The notes beneath the pieces were generated by a model, which saw only the letters and a list, made by a program, of their open reading frames with translations, was not told the DNA's origin and made no database searches. A stretch of 64,000 bases of DNA, taken from Plantago major (taxonomy: Eukaryota > Streptophyta > Magnoliopsida > Lamiales > Plantaginaceae). Positions 46,901-57,268 of this stretch are shown here, one piece after another (positions within the stretch are counted from its first letter, which is position 1; each line of letters opens with the position of its first letter). The position numbers and the translations under genes were made by a program. The DNA lies in NCBI GenBank assembly GCA_026545765.1, contig CM048843.1, positions 91,451,050-91,515,049 on the forward strand, read 5' to 3'.

Positions 46901-48710
46901 AGTGATGTCAGTTCATGTCTGAGACTGTAAATCTGAGTCTAATAAGAAGGTTCTTACCCATACTCTTACATATCTGGTCCACATTCCTCTCTTTACCGCT
47001 GAAGATCTTTGAATTTCTCTATAACAACTAAGTGATGTCTATTCATTTTTGGGATTTTCAAATCTGAGTCTAATAAGAAGATTCTTACCATTACTCTTAC
47101 ATACTTTGTCCACTTTGCTATCTTTCTCCTCTACTCCTCTTTGAATTCCTCTCTGCACAGAATACAGCTGCTTTAAGGTTGAAGATACTCTGCTTTCTTA
47201 GCAAATAGAACCACACAGTCTTTAAACAGGCGGTTCCTCTATTCTTGGTATTCACTGTAAGCATCATTTCCTACATAATTTGGCTTGAGAAGGAACAAGT
47301 AAAAAAGGCATGATCTCTTGTTCTAACCCCTTTCCAGATTTCACATGTAAAAGTAGGCATGTCTCCTATTTCTTCAACCTAGTTTTAGTAGGCAACCTGT
47401 CATTGCAAGCAAGCCAAGTGCAAAATGTAACGTCTGTTAGGAGGAATCTTGTTCCATACGTTCTGGCCAATGGGCAAGTTTCAGCAGCAGATCCAGCATA
47501 TTGTACAGCTCATTAGTTCTCTGAGCAGAAGTAGCTCCTTGTACCTGTCAATGTTAGCCTGAGAAGACTTTCTTAAGACTTGATCCATCATTTTTAGCAA
47601 AAACGTCCACATTGTTGTATCACTGTCTGTACTATCCACAGTCCAAATGTTCATCTTTAAAATTTCATATACATAAGCCCATCTATGCCATATAGATCTG
47701 TTACTATTAATTTCAATATCAAATACCGTAAAAACTCTATACAGTCATATCGTCGGGACCGGGAAAAAATATTCCTATAAAGAGTTTATTCCTAACTAGA
47801 GTTTTGAGGTAAAAATATCTTTTTTGTAAATAAAATCCACATGCATAACTTAAATGTTATATAGTTCTTGATTAAATATATAAAATATTACTTCCTCAGT
47901 CGCGGCACAAGCTTCCCACTTTGACTTTTCGCAGTCAAACTTTTCCAACTTTAACTATGAATTAATCTTGAACCACAAATGTTCAATTAAATTATATAAT
48001 GAAACTTTAGGGTGTAAAATTTCGTTATATAATTTAATTGAACATTTTACATGTTCGGTTTAAGATTAATTCGTAGTCAAAGTTAGAAAAGTTTGACTGC
48101 AAAAAGTCAAAGTGAGAAGCTTGTGCCGGAATGGAGGAAGTAACAAATAAGTAAAAATACCTATTAGACAAGAAGCGGGGGATATATAACAAATTGTGGA
48201 TGTTTTAATTTAATACGAAATCATCACGTCAACTAGATAAGAATTGGATGGGATAATCCCGAAAGACGATAGCACAGAAGTAGCAAAAATTGTATGTAAA
48301 AAAGTTTCGAACCTATTTGACAAGTAAGCAATGTTTTAGGTGTAACAAGAAGATTCATATATACATCATCTACTAATGCAAATAAGCTAAAAGATGTGAT
48401 TTAAGTCAGTATTATAGACAGCTTTAGATAAGTATTTTAAATCATAAACTTCATGCAATGAAAAATATATATTTATAATTATTTTTATCGAATATTATGT
48501 CATTTATTACTATAGGGGAGTATAATTACTTAAGACGGGACCTGAAAAAGTTATAGAATATTACAATATGGAGTTTATTCTTATTTATAACTGGTCCCAA
48601 GTTGGGACCGGAATTTTTTATTACTACAAGGAGTTTATTCCTTTATGGAGTATTCCTATATGGAGTTTTTACTGTAATGTTGCTCATAATTGCACCAATT
48701 CTTCTTCCTT

Positions 48711-48741
<31 letters not shown>

Positions 48742-51700
48742 GCATTTTGGGTGATAGTGAAGCTGAGGATGAGAAAATGCCTTCTTGATTAAGCTCGTCA
48801 TGTAGTGCATACACGTAACGAAGAGATAAGGGGACAAAAGGTCTCCTTGTTTTCTTTCCAATTACAACCACCATTGGCATTGGAAAAGAACTTGGCTGTG
48901 CACACAGGTCAGATGAGTAATCCAATCGTTAATGCCGTACATGTGTAAATACTGACAAAGAAACTTCCAGCTAATGCTATTGTATGCTTTTTGCAAACAC
49001 ATGTCGAGTAAACATCTAAGGAATATGGATTTCTGATTGTAAAACTCAATAAGCTCATGACGCAATAAAATGTTGTGTTGCATAAGCCACCGTGTCAAAA
49101 TTGCACTTTGGTTTTCCATGGGCATTGTATCCTTGAACCTAGTAGCTATCACTTAGCTAAACATTGGATGCTCAACTATCAGAGTCAAAGAAATTGCAGT
49201 GTTGTTTATTTGCTTAAGGATCTTACCAGTTCTGTTTATTTACAAAGAAACAAGCATTATATCCATCAGGTCCTGGACCTTGGTATCTCCCATAGAGACC
49301 AATGCAGTTTTCCCCTCAGCCATTAAAACCTCTCTTGTGAGCCACTGATTCATTTGCCTAGTAAGTAGTAACTACCAAACGCTGAGATGGTAAGATCAAT
49401 ACTAGCTGTCACTTTGTGCCAGAAAAGTCAGTGCAGAAGTCCATAAGCTGCTGTACAATTGGTCCTTCTCAATAAGTAATTATTGGAAGTAAGACCCAAA
49501 GATTATTTTCCTTCCTAGCCTTCTGAGCTTGAACATGGAAGTAATTATTTTCATCTCCTTCACAAACCCAGTCATTTTTCGTTTTTTTTGCTTCTGAAGT
49601 GAAAGTTGAGACTTCTGAGTTTCAGATAATCCTCAGCGCATTTTTCTTTTTGGAACTTACGTTATTTGGCTGGTTCTGCAACTCCAGTTGGTATGTAGGA
49701 GAATCATAGGTTTGCTTCATTTGGTCCTGAAGCTTTCTGTATTTGTGACTATCAGGGGGCTTAAGCCTCACTTTCATGTCCTTCAAGAGTGTAATGAGTT
49801 GGGACATATAGCAACCACTGACCTCCTTTCTCCAACACTCTTTCACAATGCTCAGAAAATCTGGATCATCACACCAGATATTGTTTAGGCTAAAAGTTAA
49901 AACCAGACATCTGGTCCTTTTTTGGCTGGGAAAACTTGAACAGATATGGGAGAGATCAGAAATACCCTTGGGTGAAAACTCCGCCAAAGTCTCCATGTCA
50001 CTTTGCACCGGAGCACCATTTGACCACCACTCTATCTACTTTGCAATATGCATGCCCATTGTCCCAGGTGTATCTGCCCAATAGCCTTGTGATAAGGACT
50101 GAGCTGAGTGCTACTATAGCTCACAAATCCTTAACTTTAAATCTAAAAGTTAAACCAGACATCTGGTCCTTTTTTTGACTGGAAAACTCGAACAAATATG
50201 GGAGAGATCAGCAATGCCCTTGGGCGAAAACTCCACCAAAGTCTCTGTGTTACTTTGCACAGACGCACCATTCACCACTGTTCTATCTACTTTACAATAT
50301 GCATGCTCATTATCACAAGTGTATCTCTACCCAATAGCCTTGTGATAAGGAAGTTGCTGAGCTGAGTGCTATATAGCTCACAATTCCTCTTTCAATCATC
50401 TTCTCAGAAGCATCAAGAATCACATTTAAATCTCCCAAAATAAGCTACCGAATAGTCATATTGGTAGTTATAGGCCCTGAGTCCTCCACAACTGCTTTCT
50501 TTGATCAATCCGTTATATGCATAAACAAAAGAGCAGTAGAAAGTATACTTATTATACTTGTATTCTACACACTCTGCAACGCGTAAGCTGGCTGGTCTCT
50601 TTTGCAACTGTAACAGTGAAGCTCTTTCTTGCAGAAAACTATGATTATAAAGTTCTTGCACAAGTAATGTTACGAGCTAATTGCCATCTTTTATTGCTTC
50701 TGACTTTTATCTTACGCCAATTCTCAACTATTATTCTGATCTCGACGACTGCTCCCCTACGGACTTTTTTATTTTCAAACAATTTTCTTTGTTCTTAGCT
50801 CAAGTTTCAATCACTGTATTGGAGTGATGGAGCCCCCCCAAAAAAAAAAAAGAATAAGGAAATTTGTCATCATCTAGTAATCGCTATGACTTTGCACGCA
50901 TGAGGTACATGCTAGAAATATGCATTTGGTACAAGGTCGGTAATGCATGTGATATGTTTTCTAGCATGGTGTTTCGTTTTGGGTTTTATCTTGTCTGCCC
51001 AGAAGGGTATTTTTTTACTTCTCTTATTTTAATGCCGACTCCGCTGACTTAACGGTAGGTTAGGTATCAAGATCGAAACCGAGACTGGACCTTTTAGGTG
51101 ACAGTGACAAACTCCGTGGGTGTCTGCGGTTATTTTTCTTCTTAGTTTTGCTTGCTTGGGGGGGGGGGGGGGTATGTGACACTTTTGAGCCTTTTTCTTT
51201 CTCTTATGCTGTTGTGTTTCCCAGATGTTTGTTCCACATCCACCTGTGTATCTCTGGCCAAGGTTGGGGTTTCAGAACTAATAGGCAATGTACGAACCAG
51301 TGTACTAAATTGGCAAGATTGATCCCTTTCTAATTCTCTAGTGGCAGACTTTTTCTTGAGCACGGAATTTATTAGTTTCTCTTCTTTCCTCAGCATCTAT
51401 AATTCTATATTCCCATTTTGAGCAACATTGATGACCTGAGAAGTTTCAGTGGCATGGGGGTTGTTACCGAGATGAGGCTTAGCCAACCTAAGGAACCTTG
51501 AATATCTGGAGCTCTTTCAGCATTAAATCTATGTTTTCTGGACTCCATTCTCACAGGCCCTGCATTCATATTCAGGAACCCAAACTTTGTATTGAATTGC
51601 CATTTGCCAGCCAAATGCCAGCGAAGAGTATGGCGAAGTTTAGCATGGATCCTAGGATTCTCTATTCAATTAAACATCCTTCTTTTTTTGAGTGAAGCAA

Positions 51701-52814
51701 GGGTGTGCTCCTTTTGGGATAGCTTTCCTTCGTATGCCAATCCCACCCAAAGAAAATCTTTTATTCTACTATACAGTCAATTTCTATTCTATGCCACAGC
51801 TACCTATGCCTACCGTAAGAAAAAGATCAACTAATCAAGAAAACTCTTTTCTAGGCCTGCAGTCAATGAAGATTATATGTTTTAATCGTCCTCTCCCCCA
51901 AACTCTTCTTTTTTTGAAGAAAACTCTTTTCTAGGCCATAGTTCATTTCTTCAGGGTAGTCCGGGAAGGAAATCTCATGAAGGACACGAGTTACTATGAT
52001 CCATCAATCGGGAGAGGGCATTTAACAATGGCAGCTAAGACAGCTCTTGCAGAGCGTATGTGTTGAACAATATGATAAAATATTGATTATGATCGTCTGC
52101 TCCAACTCTGTCCTGAATTCTCTTATTTTAACATAATAAGGTCATGCATTGTTTGCTCAATACCTTCTTTGGCTTGGTTTGTGGAATTTTTATGTTTCAG
52201 TGATTTTATTTAAAATCCAGGCTCATCTCTGAGAGATTCCCATGTTAACCATTGTGCAGATGTAGTTCCATATATTTACAAATGTCTAATTTTGCAGGTT
52301 GAGTATGCCTTCATGTTGGATATTGATAGCCTTGGATTTAATGTGAAGGTAATATTAGCATCCGTTATGTTTTCTGCCCAACCTTTCTTCTCGACTTCCC
52401 TTCTTCAACTTGTTTCTCATCAGATACATTATACTTTACGCGTTTATTCTGGATGATAGCTGTTCGGAACTAATTTTCCTTGTTTTGTTTCTCATGCTGA
52501 AGGCTGGCTATCAAGGAACCACATTCAAGCTTAGGATTCCTTTTACGAGGCGTGCAGAAGACAGGAAGTGAGTACTCAAATTTCATTTTTATTCGTAACA
52601 ATACGTTTTTTTATTTGAAATTTGGAGTTGCCAATTAATGTTATTTCTAACATTTCTCATTTTAGGTCAAGTACTTTTCCATAGAACATGTCCTGATTGT
52701 GCCAAAAGCAATTTTTTTTCCTTGGATACTTTTTCATTTTACTGGTGTTTTTATAGGGACGTGAAGACACTCATTGTAGAAATGCTTCAAGCGGCCAGAG
52801 TACAAGCAACATAG
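43955..52814 (+). CDS. Plastid FMN-binding split-barrel protein, HugZ-like (At3g03890-like)
   Basis: Closest to Arabidopsis At3g03890, a chloroplast split-barrel protein related to the bacterial haem-degrading enzyme HugZ, so a role in haem or tetrapyrrole turnover is likely. Twelve exons close in frame: 43955-44149, 44387-44449, 44592-44678, 44858-44956, 45386-45481, 45577-45642, 45743-45833, 46030-46097, 46187-46252, 52298-52348, 52503-52567 and 52757-52814 (1005 nt, 334 aa). The first 65 residues are rich in Arg, Ser and His and poor in acids, like a transit peptide. Next comes the split-barrel core, with GYPSASMVDFASD, SLLVAKDPEDRT and DFGDFKFLRIEPK. The C-terminal DUF2470-like part has SHMNKDH (a histidine of the kind that binds haem in HugZ) and MLDIDSLGFNVK. 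Intron 9 is 6,045 nt and stuffed with transposons. A polyadenylation signal AATAAA is at 52914. The start is the first in-frame ATG. Confidence 0.9.
46464..46831 (-). pseudogene. Two-exon fragment of an unidentified gene inside intron 9
   Basis: On the minus strand, 46831-46709 (41 codons, starting VVLTVNSSAIEKW and ending GTDRRGLQ) is bounded by a CAG acceptor and a GT donor. 46577-46464 (37 codons plus TGA, with VASKAGAFVLDLAIDFP) follows a TTTTCTAG acceptor. Both lengths are multiples of three and join in phase 0 across a 131-nt intron. This looks like the last two exons of a protein gene. No further upstream exons are recognised before the LINE remnants. I do not recognise the protein. 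It may be a captured or duplicated gene tail, or a real short antisense gene. Confidence 0.45.
46884..47123. repeat. About 110-bp direct repeat in intron 9
   Basis: Two copies, about 46884-46993 and 47013-47123, share AAGTGATGTC and AAATCTGAGTCTAATAAGAAG with scattered substitutions. They lie between the gene fragment and the LINE remnant. Confidence 0.55.
47726..48674. mobile_element. TA-flanked inverted-repeat element (Tc1/mariner-like MITE)
   Basis: The left end CCGTAAAAACTCTATA and the right end, read in reverse, CAGTAAAAACTCCATA form a TIR, with TA on both sides (47724-47725, 48675-48676). Subterminal GGGACCGG blocks also mirror each other. It is 949 bp with no transposase. It splits the LINE reverse transcriptase and itself contains a Stowaway element. 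Confidence 0.65.
47891..48140. mobile_element. Stowaway MITE nested in the larger element
   Basis: 250 bp between TA dinucleotides (47889-47890 and 48141-48142). The left end CTTCCTCAGTCGCGGCACAA and the right end, reversed, CTTCCTCCATTCCGGCACAA give a classical Stowaway inverted repeat, and the interior is a long imperfect hairpin. Confidence 0.85.
49891..50389. repeat. About 240-bp tandem duplication in the LINE endonuclease
   Basis: 49891-50131 and 50144-50389 both contain CCAGACATCTGGTCC, ATATGGGAGAGATCAG, CCAATAGCCTTGTGATAAGG and GAGCTGAGTGCTA. The copies differ by scattered substitutions, so the duplication is not recent. Confidence 0.75.
50800..51950. other. Unassigned part of intron 9
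   Basis: Contains a C7/A12 tract (about 50834-50852), a G14 run (about 51160-51173) and a 19-base repeat (AGAAAACTCTTTTCTAGGC at about 51837 and 51918). Minus-strand open stretches at 51142-51396 and 51405-51614 might be LINE ORF1 remains, but no domain is recognisable. Confidence 0.3.
51955..52055 (+). other. Exon-like fragment in intron 9
   Basis: A 101-nt stretch lies between an acceptor (TTCTTCAG) and a strong donor (GTATGT). It reads VVREGNLMKDTSYYDPS and onward in one frame (33 open codons). Its length is not a multiple of three and HugZ-like proteins have no such segment, so it is not a normal exon of the host gene. It may be a gene fragment or a poison exon. I do not recognise the peptide. 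Confidence 0.35.
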
Positions 52815-53490
52815 AAGATTCAATTATTCATTTTTAATGTTGCTACTATTTGATCATCGCAATGTTGTAAAAGCATACAATATCATTCTCACAATTTGAC
52901 AAGGCATAAGATTAATAAAGAAAGCAATTGATTCATGAACAATCACAATGTGTCAAATTGTAAAAGAAAACGATCAATTATATTAAATCTCTAATATTCG
53001 GATCCGAATCCGAGATAATGTACGCAATTACAAGTGAATATGATGAAGTCCGAAGTCAAACGCTTCTAGATGAGTTCTTCAAAGATGAGAAGATAGAATA
53101 GAATACGTGAAAAAATATGGCCGAAGAGTCTAGAATTAATGTAGTGTAGGAATCTTCCATGCTTGTCTGGTCTGCCCATTTTCTTCTTCATCAATGATCA
53201 TGGTTTTGTTGGTTTCCTATGGTAATGCCTGTGCTGTTGTAATCCTTACGTTACGTAACATTGCCATATGATTACAAGCATAACCCCACAGTTCAACATC
53301 TTCTACTCCATTAATTGGATTAATCCCAATTAATGACACATGTCAATCTAACTCTACCATGATTAAATTTAATTTTAGATACTTAATAATTAATTACTCA
53401 ATAGAATATTTACCCATACACCATATATGGAAGTATATGAATTTTCCTCAATATATGAATAATTCCCAAAAACAATTAAGAAAATATGAT
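52815..53490. other. Gap downstream of the HugZ-like gene
   Basis: Contains the 3-prime UTR with AATAAA at 52914-52919. The rest is AT-rich with no gene recognised. Confidence 0.4.
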
Positions 53491-54112
53491 CTCAAGTGAG
53501 CTACTGCATCGTTAATTTGATGTGTATGTAGGATATCAATACATTCCTTGCATGTTATTTTCTACCTTTTAATTCCATCGTATTTCATATTTTTTTCGAT
53601 AGTCGTATGTTATACGAATAGTTGTTATTACTAACACTTTATCCATCTCGAATCAAAATTCACATTTGATTATACATACATTATATAATTATTTTAATTA
53701 TTTAATTTTTCATTATGGTTTATGATTAATTTGTAGTAAAAAATAAAAGTTAAAAGGGTAAAAAAAATCAAATGTGAAACTAGATCCAGCATGAAGGAAA
53801 TAATAATAATAATAATAATAATAAAAATAATAATAATAATAATACCTCACTATTAAGAGTTTAGAGTAGTACGTAAATTTATTTTCATTTACTGTCTATA
53901 CATCTACGAACCATATGCATAATATTATTATAAATAATTATTACACCAAATTGGCAAAGTGTATGCACTCGATTCTCTCTCTTTTTTTTCCAGATCTGAG
54001 TATTTTTTATATCTTTTATTTGCTTTGTATATTTTGGGAAGATTGCATTTATAAAACCTCCATATGTAGACAAATCTGTCCATATGTAGACCAATCTGTA
54101 AGAAGCAATTAG
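53491..54112. repeat. 0.6-kb dispersed repeat, copy 1
   Basis: 622 bp, repeated in direct orientation at 61226-61834 with roughly nine bases in ten identical by eye. It contains a decayed Stowaway-like inverted repeat (about 53635-53797, with AATTCACATTTGATT mirrored by AATCAAATGTGAAAC) and an AAT microsatellite (about 53801-53842). Confidence 0.8.
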
Positions 54113-55264
54113 TAGTTAATTTGGGGTTTCTAAATTTACTTTAACCATGGTCTAACATGGTTAAACTAAATTGACACATGTCACTAATCCATCAGAGGAG
54201 GAGGAGATGGTGGAGAATTAAGGGTGTAAGGATCCGGAGCCCAAAGATACAGCAATGAATTAACGATACTTAACTAGTACGTACGTACTATATGTGGATT
54301 GATTGCAAGCATATGAGACTTCAAATGGACGGCATTTATTTAGTACTATACTATATTTGCTTCTCAGATCTAAAAATTGTGATAATGATCACCAGTAATG
54401 TTGCCCAGTGATATTTGTAAATTAATGATGGGCAACACATCGTTATAAGTATACCATGAGGGGCGAGATACTTTTCAACGGGGAGGGACGAGATACTTTT
54501 CAGGACGTTTAGATGGGTGAATCGGGTTGAGTCTTTGGTCGAATCCTGAGCTCTAATGATCCAAACTCGTTATCTTATGCACATACAAAAATCGTTTTCT
54601 TGAAAAGTAGATTAGTATTAGTTTCAAGGTCTTCTGGAATTTGGGTGGGTGGATGACCTCTCCCTAACCCTCTATGTCCTCCTCTGGTATAAATAAATGA
54701 AATAGTATTATGTTGCGCGAACATATGTATCGAAGCATGAATTGGTTGTAATAAAAAAGAACCATTTTTTGGTTCAAAAAAAAGAACCATTTTTTAGTTT
54801 TTAACTTTTTTTAGTGGATATTTAACTTTGATTGTATTGAAACAAACAAGATCTAAACAACCCCAATATCCAGTTAACTACTCCCGTATAAAAGTTAAGA
54901 GTATTATGAGGTTTTAAAATGATTCCTTTTTGTTTTTTATAGCATCGAACAAATTTAGTACTAGTGCGTTACAAGTAGCACAAAAAATGCTCACAAAATG
55001 TAGAATAAAGCACCACATCTAAACAGTTAGGCTTTGTTCTTTTCGTCTAAATAGAACTGAACTGAACTAAACTGAACTAAATTGTAGTATAAAATTCAAC
55101 TAAACAAATCTGAACTGAACTATCTGAACTGAATGGAGTTGCATATGAATATAACAAAGTCTTACAAGTGAAAATACAAGTATCAAAATGAGCCACCTAA
55201 ACCTACACACATTATTTTTAAGCGAGCTTTAAACTCCATATACATAACCTTGTGAGGTAAAGTA
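54113..55264. other. Intergenic stretch upstream of the dirigent MITE
   Basis: AT-rich with no gene. 54140-54165 is a perfect dyad (TTTAACCATG, six-base loop, CATGGTTAAA). About 55050-55140 carries repeated GAACTGAACT wording that recurs at about 63820-63880, probably the end of a dispersed element. Confidence 0.4.
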
Positions 55265-55500
55265 CTCCCTCCATTTCAGAAAAATTGTTACATTTTATTG
55301 ATACGCAATGTCATTATGTTTGACCATTACTTTCTTAAACGATATTAATAAATAAATTATTAAAAATATATAATGAAAATTTAGTAATTAAATTTTTATT
55401 ATATGATTTTATTAAATTATTTACTATTATCGTTATGAGTATAATACAAACTCAAGACAAAAAAATCGAAAATGTAACAATTTCTCTGAAATGAAGGTAG
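55265..55500. mobile_element. Stowaway MITE upstream of the dirigent gene
   Basis: 236 bp flanked by TA (55263-55264, 55501-55502). The termini are CTCCCTCCATTTCAGAAAAA and, reversed, CTACCTTCATTTCAGAGAAA, extending through ATTGTTACATTTT. It ends about 60 bases before the TATA box of the dirigent gene. Confidence 0.88.
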
Positions 55501-55555
55501 TATTAAACAAGCCTTCATTTTCTTCATCATATCACACTCGTCTAAAAAAACTTCC

Positions 55556-55571
55556 ACTTTTATATATATAC
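55556..55571 (+). promoter_or_regulatory. TATA box of the dirigent gene
   Basis: CTTTTATATATATACTC lies about 85 bases upstream of the ATG at 55651, a normal distance for a plant promoter with a short leader. Confidence 0.55.
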
Positions 55572-55650
55572 TCCCACTTAGAGATGCTCCGTCACCATAC
55601 ACTCAATCTCAAGTTCTCAATTCAACTCAAAGCTCATTTGATTTCTCTCA

Positions 55651-56501
55651 ATGGCCACTAATTATATCATTATCACGCTCTTCCTCACATCATTTCTCAT
55701 CACCACACTTACTGAATCCCAACAATTTTCAAGAAATCTTTCCCACAAAGAACTCGGCCTAAAAAAGCAAAAGCTAAGTCATCTTCACTTCTACTTCCAT
55801 GATATAGTTAGCGGCCGCAACCCCACCGCCATACGCATTGCCTCTGCCGCAACCACCAACACATCCGCGACCGGCTTTGGCATGGTCGCCATGATCGACG
55901 ACCCGTTGACCGTGGGCCCTGAACCCAACTCCAAGATTGTGGGACGGGCACAAGGGGTTTACGGGTCTGCGGATTTGAATAACTTTGCCCTCTTGATGGT
56001 TTTGAACTACTACTTTTCCGAGGGAAAATTTAACGGTACTACTGTAATCTTCCATCTCAACTTATAAGTACAATTTATAGTGCTATTTATTTATTAATTC
56101 CTCCACACATTATCATAATCTTGCCTGGAAATATAGATTTTTTCCTATTCGTCAGTTTAGAGTATCCAATAAAGACCTAATTGAGACCATTTTTGTAACC
56201 ATTTGCTTTCTTCAAACACTTTCAAATAGAAATCAAAACAATAGGGAATACTAATAACTTAAGTTTGTTAGGTTGCAGGATGATATATAATTGATCGAAT
56301 TTAATTGTACATCGAACAGGTAGCACATTGAGCATATTGGGGCGAAACGCGGTAATGAACGAGGTGAGGGAGATGCCGATTGTTGGTGGTAGCGGTGTTT
56401 TCCGGTTTGCTCGAGGTTATGCGCAGGCCAAGACCAAGACTTTTGATATGAAAACCGGTGATGCTGTTGTTGAATATAATGTCTATGTGCTCCATTATTG
56501 A
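55651..56501 (+). CDS. DIR: Dirigent protein
   Basis: Secreted protein that steers the stereochemistry of phenoxy-radical coupling in the cell wall, in lignan or related phenolic pathways. Two exons, 55651-56035 and 56320-56501 (567 nt, 188 aa, the usual length). Residues 1 to about 23 are a hydrophobic signal peptide. The mature part has family motifs: [11 protein letters not shown] with the conserved Asp, [13 protein letters not shown], then [11 protein letters not shown], the LNYYF strand with FNGST spanning the splice site, LSILGRN, and the C-terminal [22 protein letters not shown]. The eight-stranded barrel is complete. The 284-nt intron interrupts a Gly codon; many dirigent genes are intronless, so this may help to place it in a subfamily. 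AATAAA lies at 56523. Substrate cannot be read from sequence. Confidence 0.95.
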
Positions 56502-57268
56502 TCAGAAATTAGTAACTATAATAATAAATTCAAATTAGGGCGCCATTTGTCATCGTGTTAGATGTAATTTAGCCAAGTACTACGAGATTTGGATCTTCAA
56601 TTCCTCGTGAGATTAATTGTTACATGATTGATGCACGTAGTTTTGATATATATTATGAGATGCTTTACTTGCTAAATTATCGACATCTTTACTTTGTGTC
56701 TTTTATAATAGTCTTAGTTACGTTAGTGGGTTTGTTTGTCCGTCTAATACTTTTTGCAAATACTAGTAATATTAATTGGAGTGCGTACAGTATGTTATTT
56801 ATAATTAATGATTCCTTTTCCAATAATGTCACCTCAACGACTTGGGTCCATTTCGCCGGGACCATATAATTATATCGAATCGTTTCGTTACTTTTTATTG
56901 TTTGTTTGTGACTATTGGAATTGTACGTACGCTAACATAATTCAGATAAAATATTGTGTTACGGTTCCATATTGTATACTTTTTGCTTTATTTTATTTTA
57001 TAGATAATACTATAAAATAGGAACGCTAGCTATAAAATGAAGTATATATTAAATTAAACGATTAGTGCGCAAGAATCGTTAATAATTCATCACAACACGT
57101 ATAAAGATTCAGTTTTAGACCATAATATACGTGTGGAAGTCACTATCAAATCAGGAAAAGTGAAAGTGCAAAGTCCGAAACAAATATTTTCTCTCAATCA
57201 TCGACTAAAATCAAAGATTTCACAATATGTGATTAAAATAAATGTTATGATTTTTTCCAAACATTTGT
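56502..57268. other. Gap downstream of the dirigent gene
   Basis: Very AT-rich. It contains the gene's 3-prime flank and nothing else I can name. 57264-57268 is the left TTTGT duplication of the next element. Confidence 0.35.

Larger units (their letters stand above)
47290..50780 (-). mobile_element. Decayed L1-type LINE in intron 9, minus strand
   Basis: Read on the minus strand, fragments appear in the normal LINE order. Endonuclease at about 50780-49900 includes FVYAYN and an (I/L)-L-D-A-S-E-like phrase after the GDLN position. The linker is at 50008-49622. Reverse transcriptase at 49150-48680 includes HELIEFYN, LQKAYNSISWKFLCQYL and QGDLLSPYLFV. Past the inserted element, 47720-47300 carries a WAYVY...IWT stretch and a zinc-finger-RVT piece with LACNDRLPTKTRLKK. 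There are many stops and frameshifts, so it is inactive. An inverted-repeat element (47726-48674) interrupts RT after LSPYLF. Sequence from 50800 to 51700 may be remnant ORF1 but I cannot confirm it. Confidence 0.75.

Noticed and set aside
51160..51173. G14 run as a G-quadruplex regulatory element
   Set aside because: A single homopolymer deep in a decayed intron has no loop structure, and homopolymer length is unreliable in assemblies.
51955..52055. Coding exon of the HugZ-like gene
   Set aside because: 101 bases would shift the frame, and exon 9 joins exon 10 in phase 0 with family-consistent sequence.
54575..54790. Minus-strand 71-codon frame upstream of the dirigent gene
   Set aside because: No recognisable family, AT-rich ends and no promoter. 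The internal GLGRGHPP phrase is not enough.
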